From positions 806,001 to 870,000 of the forward strand of contig CAVRUZ010000002.1 of assembly GCA_963724495.1 (NCBI GenBank): a stretch of DNA of 64,000 nt. The letters are read 5' to 3'. Within the stretch, counting starts at the first letter, position 1. Each line of letters begins with the position of its first letter. The position numbers and the translations under genes are program-made. Shown here in pieces: positions 1-9,921 of the stretch. Under the pieces are notes generated by a model. That model was not told the origin of the DNA. It made no database searches and worked only from the letters and a program-made list of their open reading frames with translations. The DNA comes from CAVRUZ01 sp963724495 (GTDB lineage Bacteria; Actinomycetota; Actinomycetes; Propionibacteriales; DAIQRJ01).

Positions 1-879
1 CATCTGCCCGTGGCCATGATCACCGCCGGGCTGGTCGATCGAGCCATCGACCAGTGGGAACGCGAGTACGGCCGGTCGACGGTCAAGAACACCGTGGCAG
101 TCCTGGTTCTGGTGCTCGACGAGGCGGTACGTGACGGCATCGTTGCGCGGAACCCGGCCAAGGACCGGGCCCGTCGACGAACCGTGGGCCGTATCTCCAG
201 GTCCTGCCGAGCCGAGCAATCCACGCGATCTTGCGCTGCCGGACGTGGCGACCTTGCAGCTGTTGGTTGATCGCGTCGTCGAAGCAGGCGAGCACCAGTC
301 GTGGGGCGATGTGGTCACGATCCTGGCGACCACCGCGATGCGCATCAGCGAAGTCTCCGGCCTCGAGGTCGGGGACGTCGACCTGGGCCGTGGGCTGTTC
401 CACGTGTTTCGACAGACCTACCCGGGTCGGGGCGGTCTGGTGACGAAGCAGACCAAGGGTCGTCGCAGGCGAACGGTGCCGATCATCGATCCCCTCCGCC
501 CGACGCTTGTCCGGCTCACCGCCGGCAGGCGAGGAGACGAGCGGCTTCTGGTGGGTCCGCGCGGCGGGGTCATCACGACGGCGACCTTGCGGGACGCGAC
601 CAACTGGGACGCCCTGGTCACCGAGCTCGGCCAACCTGGTCTGGTTCGGCACGGACTGAGGCACACGGCGCTGACTTGGATGGCCGATGCCGGAGTCGAG
701 CTGCACATCCTGCAGCGGGTGGCTGGCCACCAGGATCCGGCGGTCACGAGCCCGCTATCTGCACCCGGATCTGCAGGCGATGCTGGACGCCGGCGCTGGC
801 CTTTTCGGTCTGGTGGTCCAAAACTGGTCCAAAGTCGCCCGCCCTCGGGGTCATCGAGGGTGGCCGCGATGCCGGGTGA
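1..879 (+). pseudogene. Tyrosine recombinase (integrase), 5'-truncated and frameshifted
   Basis: This is a phage/ICE-type tyrosine integrase whose 5' end lies outside the window. The core-binding domain end reads in one frame (about 10-195). The catalytic domain follows in a second frame (about 200-750) with the first Arg in the MRISE context and the HGLRHT box. The Tyr region (RYLHPD) is in a third frame, and the last residues (WWSKTGPK) are back in the first. At least three frame changes make it non-functional as written. It ends about 40 bp before the CCA end of a tRNA-Pro gene, the usual place for an integrase at a tRNA attachment site. Some of the shifts may be sequence errors, since other genes here also carry single-base shifts. 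Confidence 0.85.
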
Positions 880-917
880 AACCGGCCCTGACCTGGCCGG
901 ATGCGGTCGGGGTGTTC

Positions 918-994
<77 letters not shown>

Positions 995-1081
995 AAGCTC
1001 CCCGGCAGGCTGCCCGGTGAGCGATCGCCAACCCTACCGGACCGAAAACCGCTTCCCTGTCAGTGGCGAAGGCCGCCGACT

Positions 1082-1160
1082 CCGGGCAGAAGTGGCCGCC
1101 ACATCGTCAGATTCGGCGGTCGGGCGGCCGCTCGGCGATCTGGCGGCCACTTCTGCCCGG
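1082..1160. repeat. Perfect 20-bp inverted repeat downstream of der
   Basis: The arms 1082-1101 and 1141-1160 are exact reverse complements, separated by 39 nt of GC-rich sequence. The element starts 10 bp past the der stop codon. It could end der transcription, although there is no T-run, or be a palindromic intergenic element. Confidence 0.7.
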
Positions 1161-1170
1161 CACGACGCGG

Positions 1171-2616
1171 TCAGCGGCGCTGGTCGCCGCGGCCGCGCTT
1201 CTCGCGCACGCGCATCGTCACCTCGACCGGCGACCCGACGAAGCCGAACTCCTCGCGCAGGCGGCGCTCGATGTAGCGGCGGTAACCCGCCTCGAGGAAG
1301 CCAGACGTGAACAGGACGAAGCGCGGCGGCTTGCTGGCGGCCTGCGTCCCGAACATCACCTTCGGCTGCTTGCCACTGCGCACGGGATGCGGGTTCTCGG
1401 CGGCCAGGCGGCCGAGGAAGGTGTTGAGCCGGCCGGTGCCGATCCGGGTGCTCCAGCCTTCGAGCGCTCCCTCGATGGCGGGGACGAGCTTGTCGATGCC
1501 GCGGCCGGTCTGCGCGGAGATGTTGACCCGCTGCGCCCAGGGCACCCGGACAAGCTGGCGATCGATCTCGCGCTCGAGGTAGCGGCGACGCTCCTCGTCC
1601 ATCAGGTCCCACTTGTTGAAGGCGAGCACGAGGGCGCGGCCGGTCTCGACAACGGTCGAGATCACCCGCAGGTCCTGCTCCGACATCGGCTCAGCGGCAT
1701 CGAGCAGCACCACGGCCACCTCGGCGCGCTCGATCGCCACCTGCGTGCGCAGCGTCGCGTAGAACTCGTGCCCCTTGGCGTGCGCGGACTTGCGGCGGAT
1801 GCCGGCGGTGTCGATGAACCGCCATGGCTTCCCACCCAGATCGACCAACTCGTCGACCGGATCCACCGTGGTGCCGGCCACCGAGTCGACCACGACGCGC
1901 TCGGAGCCGGCGATGCGGTTCAGCAGGCTCGACTTGCCCACATTGGGCTTGCCCACGAGAGCGACCCGATGCGGTCCCTCGACGGCGTCGGTCTCCCGCG
2001 GCAGCTCGGGCAGGCGTTTGAGCACCTCGTCGAGCAGGTCGCCCGTCCCGCGACCGTGCAGGGCGGACACCGGGTAGGGCTCCCCCAGTCCCAGTGTCCA
2101 CAGCGAGGAGGACTCCATGTCGACGCGCTGGTCGTCTGCCTTGTTGGCGGCGACCATCACCGGCTTCTTCGACCGGCGCAGGACCGCAGCCACTGCCTCG
2201 TCGATGTCGGTCGCCCCGATCGAGGCGTCCACGACGAACAGCACTGCGTCGGCCAACTGCATCCCGATCTCGGCCTGGGCGGCGATCCGCCCGGCGAAGC
2301 CCTTGGCTGCCGGGTCCCATCCGCCGGTGTCGAGCAGGGTGAAGGCGCGGCCAGCCCAGTTCGCGTCGTAGGCGACGCGGTCGCGGGTGATGCCGGGGAT
2401 GTCCTGAACGACGGCAGCGCGGCGGCCCAGGATCCGGTTCACCAGCGTCGACTTCCCGACGTTGGGGCGTCCGACCACTGCGACGATCGGAACCGGCCCG
2501 GCTGGCGGAGAGTCGACCCACTCACCGTCTTCGAAGGAAAGGCCGTCACCCACGGCAGCACCATCGACGTCGCCGGTGACACCGGCGTCGCGGGTGGGGT
2601 CCGAGGCGGTGGTCAT
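1171..2616 (-). CDS. der: Ribosome-assembly GTPase Der (EngA)
   Basis: The 481-residue protein has the tandem G-domain structure unique to Der, which acts in 50S subunit maturation. The first P-loop, GRPNVGKST, is at residues 49-57, with DTGGWD as G3. The second P-loop, GKPNVGKSS, is near residue 222, with NKWD as G4. A KH-like C-terminal domain ends in a basic tail. The first 40 residues are acidic and probably disordered, as in other actinobacterial forms. A GGAAGG ribosome site lies upstream of the ATG. It follows the plsC-like gene by 30 bp and ends the cmk-plsC-der run. Confidence 0.97.
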   Translation of the reverse strand: MTTASDPTRDAGVTGDVDGAAVGDGLSFEDGEWVDSPPAGPVPIVAVVGRPNVGKSTLVNRILGRRAAVVQDIPGITRDRVAYDANWAGRAFTLLDTGGWDPAAKGFAGRIAAQAEIGMQLADAVLFVVDASIGATDIDEAVAAVLRRSKKPVMVAANKADDQRVDMESSSLWTLGLGEPYPVSALHGRGTGDLLDEVLKRLPELPRETDAVEGPHRVALVGKPNVGKSSLLNRIAGSERVVVDSVAGTTVDPVDELVDLGGKPWRFIDTAGIRRKSAHAKGHEFYATLRTQVAIERAEVAVVLLDAAEPMSEQDLRVISTVVETGRALVLAFNKWDLMDEERRRYLEREIDRQLVRVPWAQRVNISAQTGRGIDKLVPAIEGALEGWSTRIGTGRLNTFLGRLAAENPHPVRSGKQPKVMFGTQAASKPPRFVLFTSGFLEAGYRRYIERRLREEFGFVGSPVEVTMRVREKRGRGDQRR

Positions 2617-2646
2617 GCTGGTCCTTCCAGGCCGCCTGGACGCCCG

Positions 2647-3369
2647 CTAGGGCAGGTCCGGCGGCAGTTCGATCCCGGTCCGCTCACGCAGACCGGCGAG
2701 GTTGGCCCGCAGTGCGTCAGTGATCCGGGCGGTGGCCGAGGACACCGCCTCGCGGGTGCGGGGCCACTCCATTGTCCCGAATGAGAGCGGTTCCCCGAAA
2801 CCGATGGCCATCCGCTGCCCCTTCACCGGCACGATGCGGGTGTCGACGGTCCCGGCACGGGTGCCCAGACAGGCGACGGGCACCACCGGCGCGCCGGTGC
2901 ACAGGGCCAGGTACCCGACGCCGTGCTTGACCTTCGCCAGGTCACCCAGGCCGCGCCGGCCCTCGGGGTAGATCGCCAGCGCTCGACCCGCGGACAACAC
3001 CGCCAGCGCCGACCGGACCGCTGCCCGGTCGACGCTGCGCCGATCGACGGGGATCTGGCCGGTGGCACCGAAGAAGTGCCGCTCCGGCCCGACGAACACC
3101 TCGATCTTCACCAGCGCGTGGAAGGCCCGTGGCGAGACGCCCATCATCACGGGCCCGTCGAGCATCGCCATGTGGTTCGACGCCAGGATCACCGGACCGG
3201 AGAGCGGGACGTTCTCCCGCCCGAACACCTGCACGTCCCACCGTCGAGCCAACATCCGGGTGACCCAGCGGCCGATCGCGAGTCCCACACCCGATGGCGC
3301 AGGTGCATCCACCCACCAACGCGACGGGGGCAGGAGGACAGCACCGGAGCGTTCAGTCATTGCCTGCAC
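2647..3369 (-). CDS. Lysophospholipid acyltransferase family protein (PlsC-like)
   Basis: A 240-residue 1-acylglycerol-3-phosphate acyltransferase-type protein. The NHxxxxD catalytic motif (NHMAMLD) has H66 and D71, and YPEGRRG near residue 135 is the substrate-binding EGxR motif. It probably acylates lysophosphatidic acid at the membrane; the exact acceptor is not shown by sequence. The start overlaps the end of cmk by 17 bp, or by 8 bp if Met4 (MTERS) is used, so the two are translationally linked. A cmk-plsC-der order is common in actinomycetes. Confidence 0.9.
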   Translation of the reverse strand: MQAMTERSGAVLLPPSRWWVDAPAPSGVGLAIGRWVTRMLARRWDVQVFGRENVPLSGPVILASNHMAMLDGPVMMGVSPRAFHALVKIEVFVGPERHFFGATGQIPVDRRSVDRAAVRSALAVLSAGRALAIYPEGRRGLGDLAKVKHGVGYLALCTGAPVVPVACLGTRAGTVDTRIVPVKGQRMAIGFGEPLSFGTMEWPRTREAVSSATARITDALRANLAGLRERTGIELPPDLP

Positions 3370-4117
3370 CAGAAGACGATTCGGCCGCTGCGAGCCGACT
3401 GATCGCGTCGATCACCTGCTCGAGGTTCAGGGCGGTGGAGTCCAGTTCGACCACCCCGTCCGCGGCAGTGGTGAACGCGGCGACCGTGGAGTCGTCCTGG
3501 TCACGCCGGACCACCTGATCGCGCAGATCACCGGCGCTCAGCGTGCCCTGCCCCAGTTGAAGGTCCCGCCGGCTCAGCCGCTCCTCCTCGCTCGCGGTCA
3601 GGAGAATGCGGACGTCGGCGTTCGGAGCAACCACCGTGGTGATGTCTCGTCCTTCGACGACGATGCCACCGGACGCGGCGATGAGGTCACGCTGTCGCTG
3701 GATGAGTTCTGCCCGCACGTCGAGGTTCACCGCCACTTTGCTCACGGAGGCTGAGATCTCGGGCTGGCGTATCGCCTCACTGATATCGATGCCGCGCACT
3801 GTAACGGAGGGAGCCTCTGGATCAGTGCCCATGATGAGGTCGAGCTCGCGGACATGACGCGCAACTGCAGGCGCGTCCGCCGGGTCGATCCCAGCGTCGA
3901 TCGCGCTCCAGCACGCGGCCCGGTACATCGCACCGGTGTCGAGGTAGCGCAGGCCGAGCCTGCTGGCCACACCACGCGCCGCGCTCGACTTGCCCGAACC
4001 CGAAGGGCCGTCGATCGCGATCACCGGCGACATGCCGACTGCACCCACGCGTCCTCCTGCTGTCGTCCGCTCGATCCCGTGCTTCGCTGCGATGCGGAAT
4101 GCCGCCAAATCGTCCAC
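3353..4117 (-). CDS. cmk: Cytidylate kinase
   Basis: Phosphorylates CMP and dCMP with ATP. The P-loop GPSGSGKSS is at residues 37-45, followed by YLDTGAMYRA, the GRDITTVV segment and an RRDLQL lid region, all typical of Cmk. The GTG at 4117 is preceded by a GGAGG site five bases upstream, which supports a 28-residue extension ahead of the usual start (MSPVIAIDG, at 4033). The internal ATG has a weaker site. The gene begins 15 bp after tyrA and overlaps the plsC-like gene at its end. Confidence 0.96.
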   Translation of the reverse strand: MDDLAAFRIAAKHGIERTTAGGRVGAVGMSPVIAIDGPSGSGKSSAARGVASRLGLRYLDTGAMYRAACWSAIDAGIDPADAPAVARHVRELDLIMGTDPEAPSVTVRGIDISEAIRQPEISASVSKVAVNLDVRAELIQRQRDLIAASGGIVVEGRDITTVVAPNADVRILLTASEEERLSRRDLQLGQGTLSAGDLRDQVVRRDQDDSTVAAFTTAADGVVELDSTALNLEQVIDAISRLAAAESSSGAGND

Positions 4118-4132
4118 AGCAACCTCCGGAGG

Positions 4133-5272
4133 TTACCCGGCAACCGACCAGCCGTGACGCGTGAGGGCTGCGGCCAACGACGGCTCGGCGTCAGGCAGCA
4201 CCGACAGCTGGGCATGACCCTGTTCGTTGGCCGGGTTGTGATCGATCCGGATGTCCTCGATGTTCACCCCGGCGGAGGTGACGTCGGCGAACAGCGCGGC
4301 CAGTGCGCCAGGGCGGTCGGGGATCACGACGTCGACGGTGACGAAGAGCTCCGGCCGGCCGTGCTTGCCCGGCAGCCGCGACACACCGGCAACCCCAGTG
4401 CGGAGTCGATCCCGGACCGGGCCAGGGTCGGCCGGACTGCCAACGGTGGCGTCCAGTGCATCGGCCCAGGCGGTCAGTCCGGTTGCCGCCCTGCGGGCCA
4501 TGACTGCCACCTCACCTGCGTTGGCCGTGAGAATCTGCCGCCAGAGTTCAGGATCCCCACCGGCGATGCGCGTGACGTCGCGGACCCCCTGTCCTGCCAG
4601 CTCCAGATGTGGTGCCGGCGCCTCGGCCAGCAACGCGGCCACCGTTGCCGCTGCAACGTGGGGCAGGTGGGACACGAGCGCGACCGCCGCGTCGTGGTCG
4701 CGAGCGGTCATCTCGACCGTGCGGGCTCCGCATCGGCCAACGAACGCGCGCACCAACTCCAGGGCCGACCGCGCCGATCCGGCGTCGGTCACGACCGCCC
4801 AGGCCCGGCCGACGAACAGGTCGCGCCGGGCAGCCAGCGGGCCCGAGCGCTCGGAACCGGCCATCGGGTGACCCGGCACGTACCGGGCCAGCATCTCCCG
4901 GTCGACCTCGCCGCCTGCTTCGCGGTTCAGCAGCTCCGCGACCACTGGGCTCTTGACACTGGCCACGTCGGTGACGACGGCACGTGGGTATGCGGCCAAC
5001 TCAGCCACCACGACCGCAGGGACAGCGTGGGGTGGCACCGCCACGACGATCAGCTGCGGCCCTGCCGTGGACTGAGGATCGTCGGTCGACGGCTGTTCGA
5101 CTGCCACCGCTCCCGCACCGATCGAGGCCGCCATCCTCGCTGCTGCCGGGTCGGCGTCGGCAACGGTCACGGTCAACCCCGCATGCACGGCCGCCAGCGC
5201 CACCGACGTCCCGACCATGCCCGCACCCACCACGCGGACCTTTGTGAGCTCTTCCGGCTCGGAGGTCGTCAT
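4133..5272 (-). CDS. tyrA: Prephenate dehydrogenase with C-terminal ACT domain
   Basis: Oxidative decarboxylation of prephenate to 4-hydroxyphenylpyruvate with NAD(P), for tyrosine synthesis. The Rossmann motif GAGMVG is at residues 16-21, and the GHPMAGSE motif carrying a catalytic His is near residue 135. An all-helical dimerisation domain follows. Residues about 300-379 (PDRPGALAALFADV) form an ACT domain, the likely site of tyrosine feedback. The length of 379 residues fits the actinobacterial type with an ACT domain. It sits directly upstream of cmk. Confidence 0.95.
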   Translation of the reverse strand: MTTSEPEELTKVRVVGAGMVGTSVALAAVHAGLTVTVADADPAAARMAASIGAGAVAVEQPSTDDPQSTAGPQLIVVAVPPHAVPAVVVAELAAYPRAVVTDVASVKSPVVAELLNREAGGEVDREMLARYVPGHPMAGSERSGPLAARRDLFVGRAWAVVTDAGSARSALELVRAFVGRCGARTVEMTARDHDAAVALVSHLPHVAAATVAALLAEAPAPHLELAGQGVRDVTRIAGGDPELWRQILTANAGEVAVMARRAATGLTAWADALDATVGSPADPGPVRDRLRTGVAGVSRLPGKHGRPELFVTVDVVIPDRPGALAALFADVTSAGVNIEDIRIDHNPANEQGHAQLSVLPDAEPSLAAALTRHGWSVAG

Positions 5273-5317
5273 CGTGAGTCCACCAAGGAAGCTTTCGAGG
5301 TGACCGGCCCGGAAGGC

Positions 5318-6358
5318 CTATCCGGCAACGGAATCACTGTCGCTGTCGGTGACGGCCCCCGACGAGGTGGAGTCGAAGTCGGCCAGAGCCAACCAGCCGA
5401 GCCTGGTCTGCATGTGCCCACCTGCCTTGAGATGCGCAACGATCGCCCGCTCCAGCGACGACCTCGTCGGCAGGTCGTCGATCTCGGCGTCAGGGCGACG
5501 GAAGACGAAGTTGAGCACGGCGCCGTCACCGTTGCCGGCTGCACTGAACGGGTGCCAGAGGGCGACGAACCTGGCGATGTTGCTCCCGGGGACCATCTCG
5601 ATGAGTTGCTCGTCGATCAGCCAGGAATCACACATGGCCAGCTCGTAGGGTCCCTCGTCCGGGAAGTGCTCGGCGAAGAAGGGCTTTGCCAGCCGCAGGG
5701 ACTCCCGCACCCCTTCTGGGGTCAGCGGTCCTGAGTCAGGGATGTGGCAGTTGAGGACGTAGTCACCCTGGCGGCAGGGCATGCCCGCCTCGTCGATCGA
5801 TGCCTGGTCGGCGCGCATCCGGTCGCGATTGAACTGCAGCCGGCCGAAGTCGAAGAGCATTCCCCGCATGTGCAGGGAGAACCAGCCTTGGACGTGCAAG
5901 CCGGTCTGACCGAACGTGGTGAAGAACACCCGCAGGTGCCGCCCGAGGTCGGCGAAGATCGCCCGTGACGCGTTGTCGGAGATCCCGTGCGCGCGGTGAT
6001 AGTCGAGCGTGTCCGGCAGTGTGGCCAGGCAGACGACGGGGTAGAAGAAGCGGTCAGCCGGCGTCGCGGCGGGATCACCGGGCGTGAATCGCTCCGGCAA
6101 CGGGATCGCCCCCCACTCGAGGAACTCCCCCATGTGCGTCCGGAACGCGTGCACCAGGTCGGCGATCTCGGCGACCGACTGGTCGTCGGAGGCCAGAGTG
6201 CGTGCTGCGGCAGCGAAATCGTCGAAGTCCTCCGGCTGGATGTCGAAGTAGCCGATGCCCTCGTCGAAGCCACGGCCGGTGATCCGGTCGCGGATGACCT
6301 GCGCGGAGGGGAGATCCCCGCGGTCAGAGTTGATCGTCGCCTCGGTCACGGCCCGCAT
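5318..6358 (-). CDS. GNAT-like acyltransferase domain protein (NAT_N/GNAT_C type)
   Basis: A 346-residue soluble protein resembling the actinobacterial two-domain acyltransferase family with an N-terminal helical domain and a C-terminal GNAT-like fold. Recognisable stretches include FFYPVVCLATLPDTL, VQGWFSLHMRG and PDSGPLTPEGV, plus HIP near the middle. The substrate is unknown. The ATG lies one base after the rluB stop, so it is probably co-translated with rluB. The last 20 residues are Ser/Asp-rich. The family assignment is by remembered similarity only. Confidence 0.75.
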   Translation of the reverse strand: MRAVTEATINSDRGDLPSAQVIRDRITGRGFDEGIGYFDIQPEDFDDFAAAARTLASDDQSVAEIADLVHAFRTHMGEFLEWGAIPLPERFTPGDPAATPADRFFYPVVCLATLPDTLDYHRAHGISDNASRAIFADLGRHLRVFFTTFGQTGLHVQGWFSLHMRGMLFDFGRLQFNRDRMRADQASIDEAGMPCRQGDYVLNCHIPDSGPLTPEGVRESLRLAKPFFAEHFPDEGPYELAMCDSWLIDEQLIEMVPGSNIARFVALWHPFSAAGNGDGAVLNFVFRRPDAEIDDLPTRSSLERAIVAHLKAGGHMQTRLGWLALADFDSTSSGAVTDSDSDSVAG

Positions 6359-6359
6359 G

Positions 6360-7209
6360 CTAGCCGCGCCGGGTGTTCGGCCGGCGGCGCGGACCTCCCG
6401 GGGTGACGGCGGTCTGGCCGCTCGCGGTGTCCAACAGCGCCGCCACCTCGCGACGGTCCAGCGTCCGCGCCTTGCCGGGTGCGAGCCCGCTGAGCTGTAG
6501 CGGGCCGAACGCCACGCGCGTCAGCGAGAGGACCGGATGCCCGACGGCATCGAGCATCCGCCGGACGATGCGGTTACGCCCCTCGTGCAACGTGAGCTCC
6601 ACCATCGCGCGGTCGCCCTGTTCCTGAACCACCCGGAACGACTCGGCCGCGGCCGGCCCGTCGTCCAGCTCCACACCGCGCAGCAACCTGCGACCGACAT
6701 CGCGGCCGATCGGGCCCCGCACCTGCGCGACGTACACCTTGGAGACTCCGAACGAGGGGTGGGCCAGCCGGTGCGCGAGGTCGCCGTCGTTGGTGAGCAG
6801 GATCAGCCCGTCGGTGTCGGTGTCGAGACGCCCGACGTGGAACAGCCGCTCGTCGAAGCCGCCCGAGGAAGTCGGCGATCGTGCGCCGTCCCTGTGGGTC
6901 CGACATCGTCGACACCACTCCCCTGGGCTTGTTCAGCACCACGTACACCTTCCGCGCGCTGACCACGACGCGCTCGCCGTCGACGCGGATCTCGTCGCTC
7001 TCAGGGTGGACGCGGGTGCCCAGGGTGCTGGCGATCTCCCCATTGACCTCGACCCGACCCGCGGTGATCAGTTCCTCGCACACCCGGCGGGAGGCGATCC
7101 CCGCTCTGGCGAGGACCTTCTGCAGCCGCTCCCCCCGCTGGTCGGCCACCAGGGGGTCCGCGAGGGGCTCCACGCCGGCTGCCTCCTCGCCGGAGTCGTC
7201 AGCCGACAT
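6360..7209 (-). CDS. rluB: 23S rRNA pseudouridine synthase RluB-type (one-base frameshift)
   Basis: The S4 domain comes first (GERLQKVLARAGIASRR), then the catalytic domain. The frame changes near 6861-6864, after TIADFLG: the downstream frame continues with FHVGRLDTDTDG, which carries the catalytic Asp, and on to LHEGRNRIVRRM. One extra base (GGGCGG for GGGGG) explains it. Both halves are well conserved, so the gene is probably intact in the organism and the shift an error, or a very recent mutation. The start ATG at 7209 overlaps scpB by 11 bp. The product modifies helix 89 of 23S rRNA in studied homologues. Confidence 0.9.
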
Positions 7210-7846
7210 CGTCCAGCCCACGCAGCCCGTCGGACGACAGGTCGTCGAGTGCGTCGAGGTCGGGCAGGTACGGGGCGATGTCCGGCAGGTCGGCAATGCT
7301 CGACAGGCCCATCCGCTCGAGGAAGTACTGGCTGGTCCGGAACAACGAGGCGCCCGAGCCGGACTCGACACCGACCTCCTCGATCAGGCCTCGCGCCGCC
7401 AGTGTGCGCATGACGCCATCGCAGTTGACGCCGCGGACGGCCGACACGCGACCACGAGACACCGGTTGCTTGTACGCGACCACGGCGAGCGTCTCCAGCG
7501 ATGCCTGGGTGAGGCGGGCCTGCTGGCCGTCGAGCACGTACCGCTCCACCACCGGGGCGAACGCCGCCGACGAGTAGAACCGCCAGCCAGCAGCAGTCTC
7601 CCGAAGCTCGAATCCCCTGTCATCGTTGACATAACTGCGTGCCAGCTCGTTGAGCGCGTCGACCACTTCCGGCATCGGACGCTCCACGAAGCTCGCCAAC
7701 TGGGTCACCGAAGCCGGCTCGTCAGCCACGATCAGCAACGCCTCGAGACTTCCGCGCAGGTCGAGACCAGCTATGTCGGCGCTGTCGGCGAGCTCCGTCT
7801 CCTGTGCGTCCTGCTCGGACACCTGCTCCGGCTGGTGTTCGCTCAT
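7199..7846 (-). CDS. scpB: Chromosome segregation/condensin regulator ScpB
   Basis: A 215-residue winged-helix dimer protein that, with ScpA, closes the SMC ring. The RGSLEALLIVADEP start, ETLAVVAYKQPVSR and YFLERMGL are family hallmarks. The tail is acidic (DLDALDDLSSDG). The ATG at 7846 lies two bases after the scpA stop, and the TGA overlaps the rluB start. Confidence 0.96.
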   Translation of the reverse strand: MSEHQPEQVSEQDAQETELADSADIAGLDLRGSLEALLIVADEPASVTQLASFVERPMPEVVDALNELARSYVNDDRGFELRETAAGWRFYSSAAFAPVVERYVLDGQQARLTQASLETLAVVAYKQPVSRGRVSAVRGVNCDGVMRTLAARGLIEEVGVESGSGASLFRTSQYFLERMGLSSIADLPDIAPYLPDLDALDDLSSDGLRGLDDVG

Positions 7847-7848
7847 CG

Positions 7849-8720
7849 TCAGCTCCCCTGCTCCTCGTCCTCGGGTGGAGCGTCGAACTCGTCGCCCACG
7901 AGGACGTCTGCGTCGCCGCCCGTCCACCTGATCGTCAGCGGCCCGAGGGGGTTGTCCTGCTCGAACACCACCGAGTCCACCCGGTACAGCTCCAGGATCG
8001 CCAGGAACCGGGCAACCGTGTGGCCCAGTGAGGGCGAGTCGTCGATCAGGTCGGCGAACGTGACCTGGTGCCGCGCCCGCAACGCCGAGACCACCAGGTC
8101 GGCTTCGTCGCGCACGCTCACCGCTGGCGCGTGCAGGTGCGAGACACCGATCTCCGGCTCTGCCCGCGGTTCCATCGCCCGGGCCGCCAGCTGTGCGAAC
8201 GCCTCCGGCGGCAGGGTGATCAGGACGTCGGGCAGAAGGCGGGCGAGCCGGTCCTCGAGCGTGACCGACCTGGCGTATCGGCGCGGAGCCGCAGCCATCA
8301 GCTCGGTGAAGGTGACGGCCATCTGCTTGTAGGCCCGGTACTGCAGGAGCCGCGCGAACAGCAGATCGCGGGCGTCGAGCAGGTCGAGGTCGGCCTCGTC
8401 CTCGACCTCGCCGCCGGGAAGCAGCCGCGCGGCCTTGAGGTCGAGGAGGGTTGCCGCCACCAGCAGGAACTCGGTGGTCTCGTCGAGGTCGTACTCCCCG
8501 ATCCGACCAGCGTCCCAGCGTCACTCCTTCCATCGGAGTCACTGGCGAGGTTGCGGCGGATGTGCGCGATGAAGTCGTCGGTGACGACCGACAGGGCGAC
8601 CTCGGTGACGTCGAGCTTGTGCTTGCCGATGAGCTGCAGCAGCAGGTCGAACGGTCCCTCGAAGTTGGCCAGGCGAACGGTGAATCCCGGTCCGGCGTCG
8701 TCCACGGGCGTGGGCGACAT
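7849..8720 (-). CDS. scpA: Kleisin ScpA (one-base frameshift)
   Basis: The SMC kleisin subunit. The N-terminal part (VRLANFEGPFDLLLQLIGKHKLDV, shown here as overlapping short motifs) binds the SMC neck. The frame changes near 8515-8530, after the LASDSDG stretch. The remaining frame reads EYDLDETTEFL, AATLLDLKAARLLPGG and onward to a C-terminal winged helix. Each half is diagnostic of ScpA, so this is one gene with a single indel. Loss of ScpA would be damaging, which favours a sequence error. The start ATG is placed at 8720 (MSPTPVDD). The gene lies between parA and scpB. Confidence 0.9.
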
Positions 8721-8784
8721 CCTCAACCGCTGCCGGTTGGCGTTGCCGCGCAACCGAACCCTCGCGGTTGCCGGCGTAGCAGCG

Positions 8785-9843
8785 TCACTCCGCGGTCCGC
8801 TGGCCCGCCGCAACGGGCGTCCCGGCGGACTGCTCCATCCGCTGCAGGACCTCCACGGCGAGCGACCGGTACGACGACGCCCCGTTGGAGGCAGGAGAGA
8901 ACGTCGTGATCGGCTCGCCCGCGACCGTGGCATCGGGGAACCGGACCGTGCGCGCGATCACCGTGTGGAAGACCGTGTCGCCGAAGGCCTGGACCACCCG
9001 GTCGAGCACCTCGCGGCCGTGCAGGGTTCGGGCGTCGTACATGGTGGCGACGATCCCGACGATCCTCAACCGGGGATTCAGCCGGTCCTGCACCTTTTCG
9101 ATGGTGTCCATGAGCATCGCCACCCCGCGCAGTGCGAAGAACTCGCACTCGAGCGGGACGAGGACAGCGTCAGCTGCCGTCAGCGCGTTGACCGTGAGCA
9201 GCCCCAGCGAGGGCTGGCAGTCGATGAGGACGTAGTCGTAGTCGTCGCGCACCTTGGCGAGCTCACGAGCGAGAGTCATCTCGCGGGCCACCTCGCCCAC
9301 AAGCGCGACCTCGGCGGCCGACAGGTCGATGTTGCTCGGCACCAGGTCCATGCCCTTGACACCGGTGTCGACGAGCACGTCGGCGATCGAGGTGTCGCGC
9401 TCCATCAAGACGTTGTAGATCGACGTGTCGAGCTCGTGTGGGTTGATGCCCAGTCCCACTGCGAGCGAGCCCTGCGGGTCGAAGTCGAGCAGCAGCACGC
9501 GCCGATCGAGCTCCGCCAGTGCTGCACCGAGGTTGATCGCCGTGGTCGTCTTGCCCACGCCGCCCTTCTGGTTGCACAGCGCGATGACCGTGGCCGGGCC
9601 GGAGCGGTCGGAGCGCGGTGGCGGGGTGAGGTCGGGCAGCGTGCGGCCGGTCGGGCCGAGCGGGGCCGGTTCCGTGGGTTCGACCTGTGCCGACGCCACC
9701 GGTTCGGCCGGTGCAGCGTGGCCGGTCAGCGGAGTGCCGTTGGGCGACGAGCTTGCGTCGGCAGAGCGCCCGGATGCCGGGGCGCGCTCGTCGGGTAGGG
9801 GTCCCGGTTCAGCGTGGTTCGACCCGGAAAGGGGTTCGGTCAC
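8785..9843 (-). CDS. ParA/Soj family ATPase, scp-linked paralogue
   Basis: A 352-residue deviant Walker-A ATPase. KGGVGKTT is at residues 93-100, and LLLDFDPQGSLAVGLG and DYVLIDCQPSLG are the A' and B motifs. About 80 Pro/Ser/Ala-rich residues precede the domain and are probably disordered. No parB or parS is next to it. This matches the ParA paralogue found beside scpAB in mycobacteria rather than the origin-linked parAB pair. The GTG start at 9843 follows a clear AGGAGGA site. Confidence 0.92.
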   Translation of the reverse strand: MTEPLSGSNHAEPGPLPDERAPASGRSADASSSPNGTPLTGHAAPAEPVASAQVEPTEPAPLGPTGRTLPDLTPPPRSDRSGPATVIALCNQKGGVGKTTTAINLGAALAELDRRVLLLDFDPQGSLAVGLGINPHELDTSIYNVLMERDTSIADVLVDTGVKGMDLVPSNIDLSAAEVALVGEVAREMTLARELAKVRDDYDYVLIDCQPSLGLLTVNALTAADAVLVPLECEFFALRGVAMLMDTIEKVQDRLNPRLRIVGIVATMYDARTLHGREVLDRVVQAFGDTVFHTVIARTVRFPDATVAGEPITTFSPASNGASSYRSLAVEVLQRMEQSAGTPVAAGQRTAE

Positions 9844-9921
9844 GGCGGGTCCTCCTCGACGCGTCGGTCGCGACGGCCGGAAGCGCCCGGCCGGGTCGTC
9901 CGACTCTAACGCCAGACCCGG

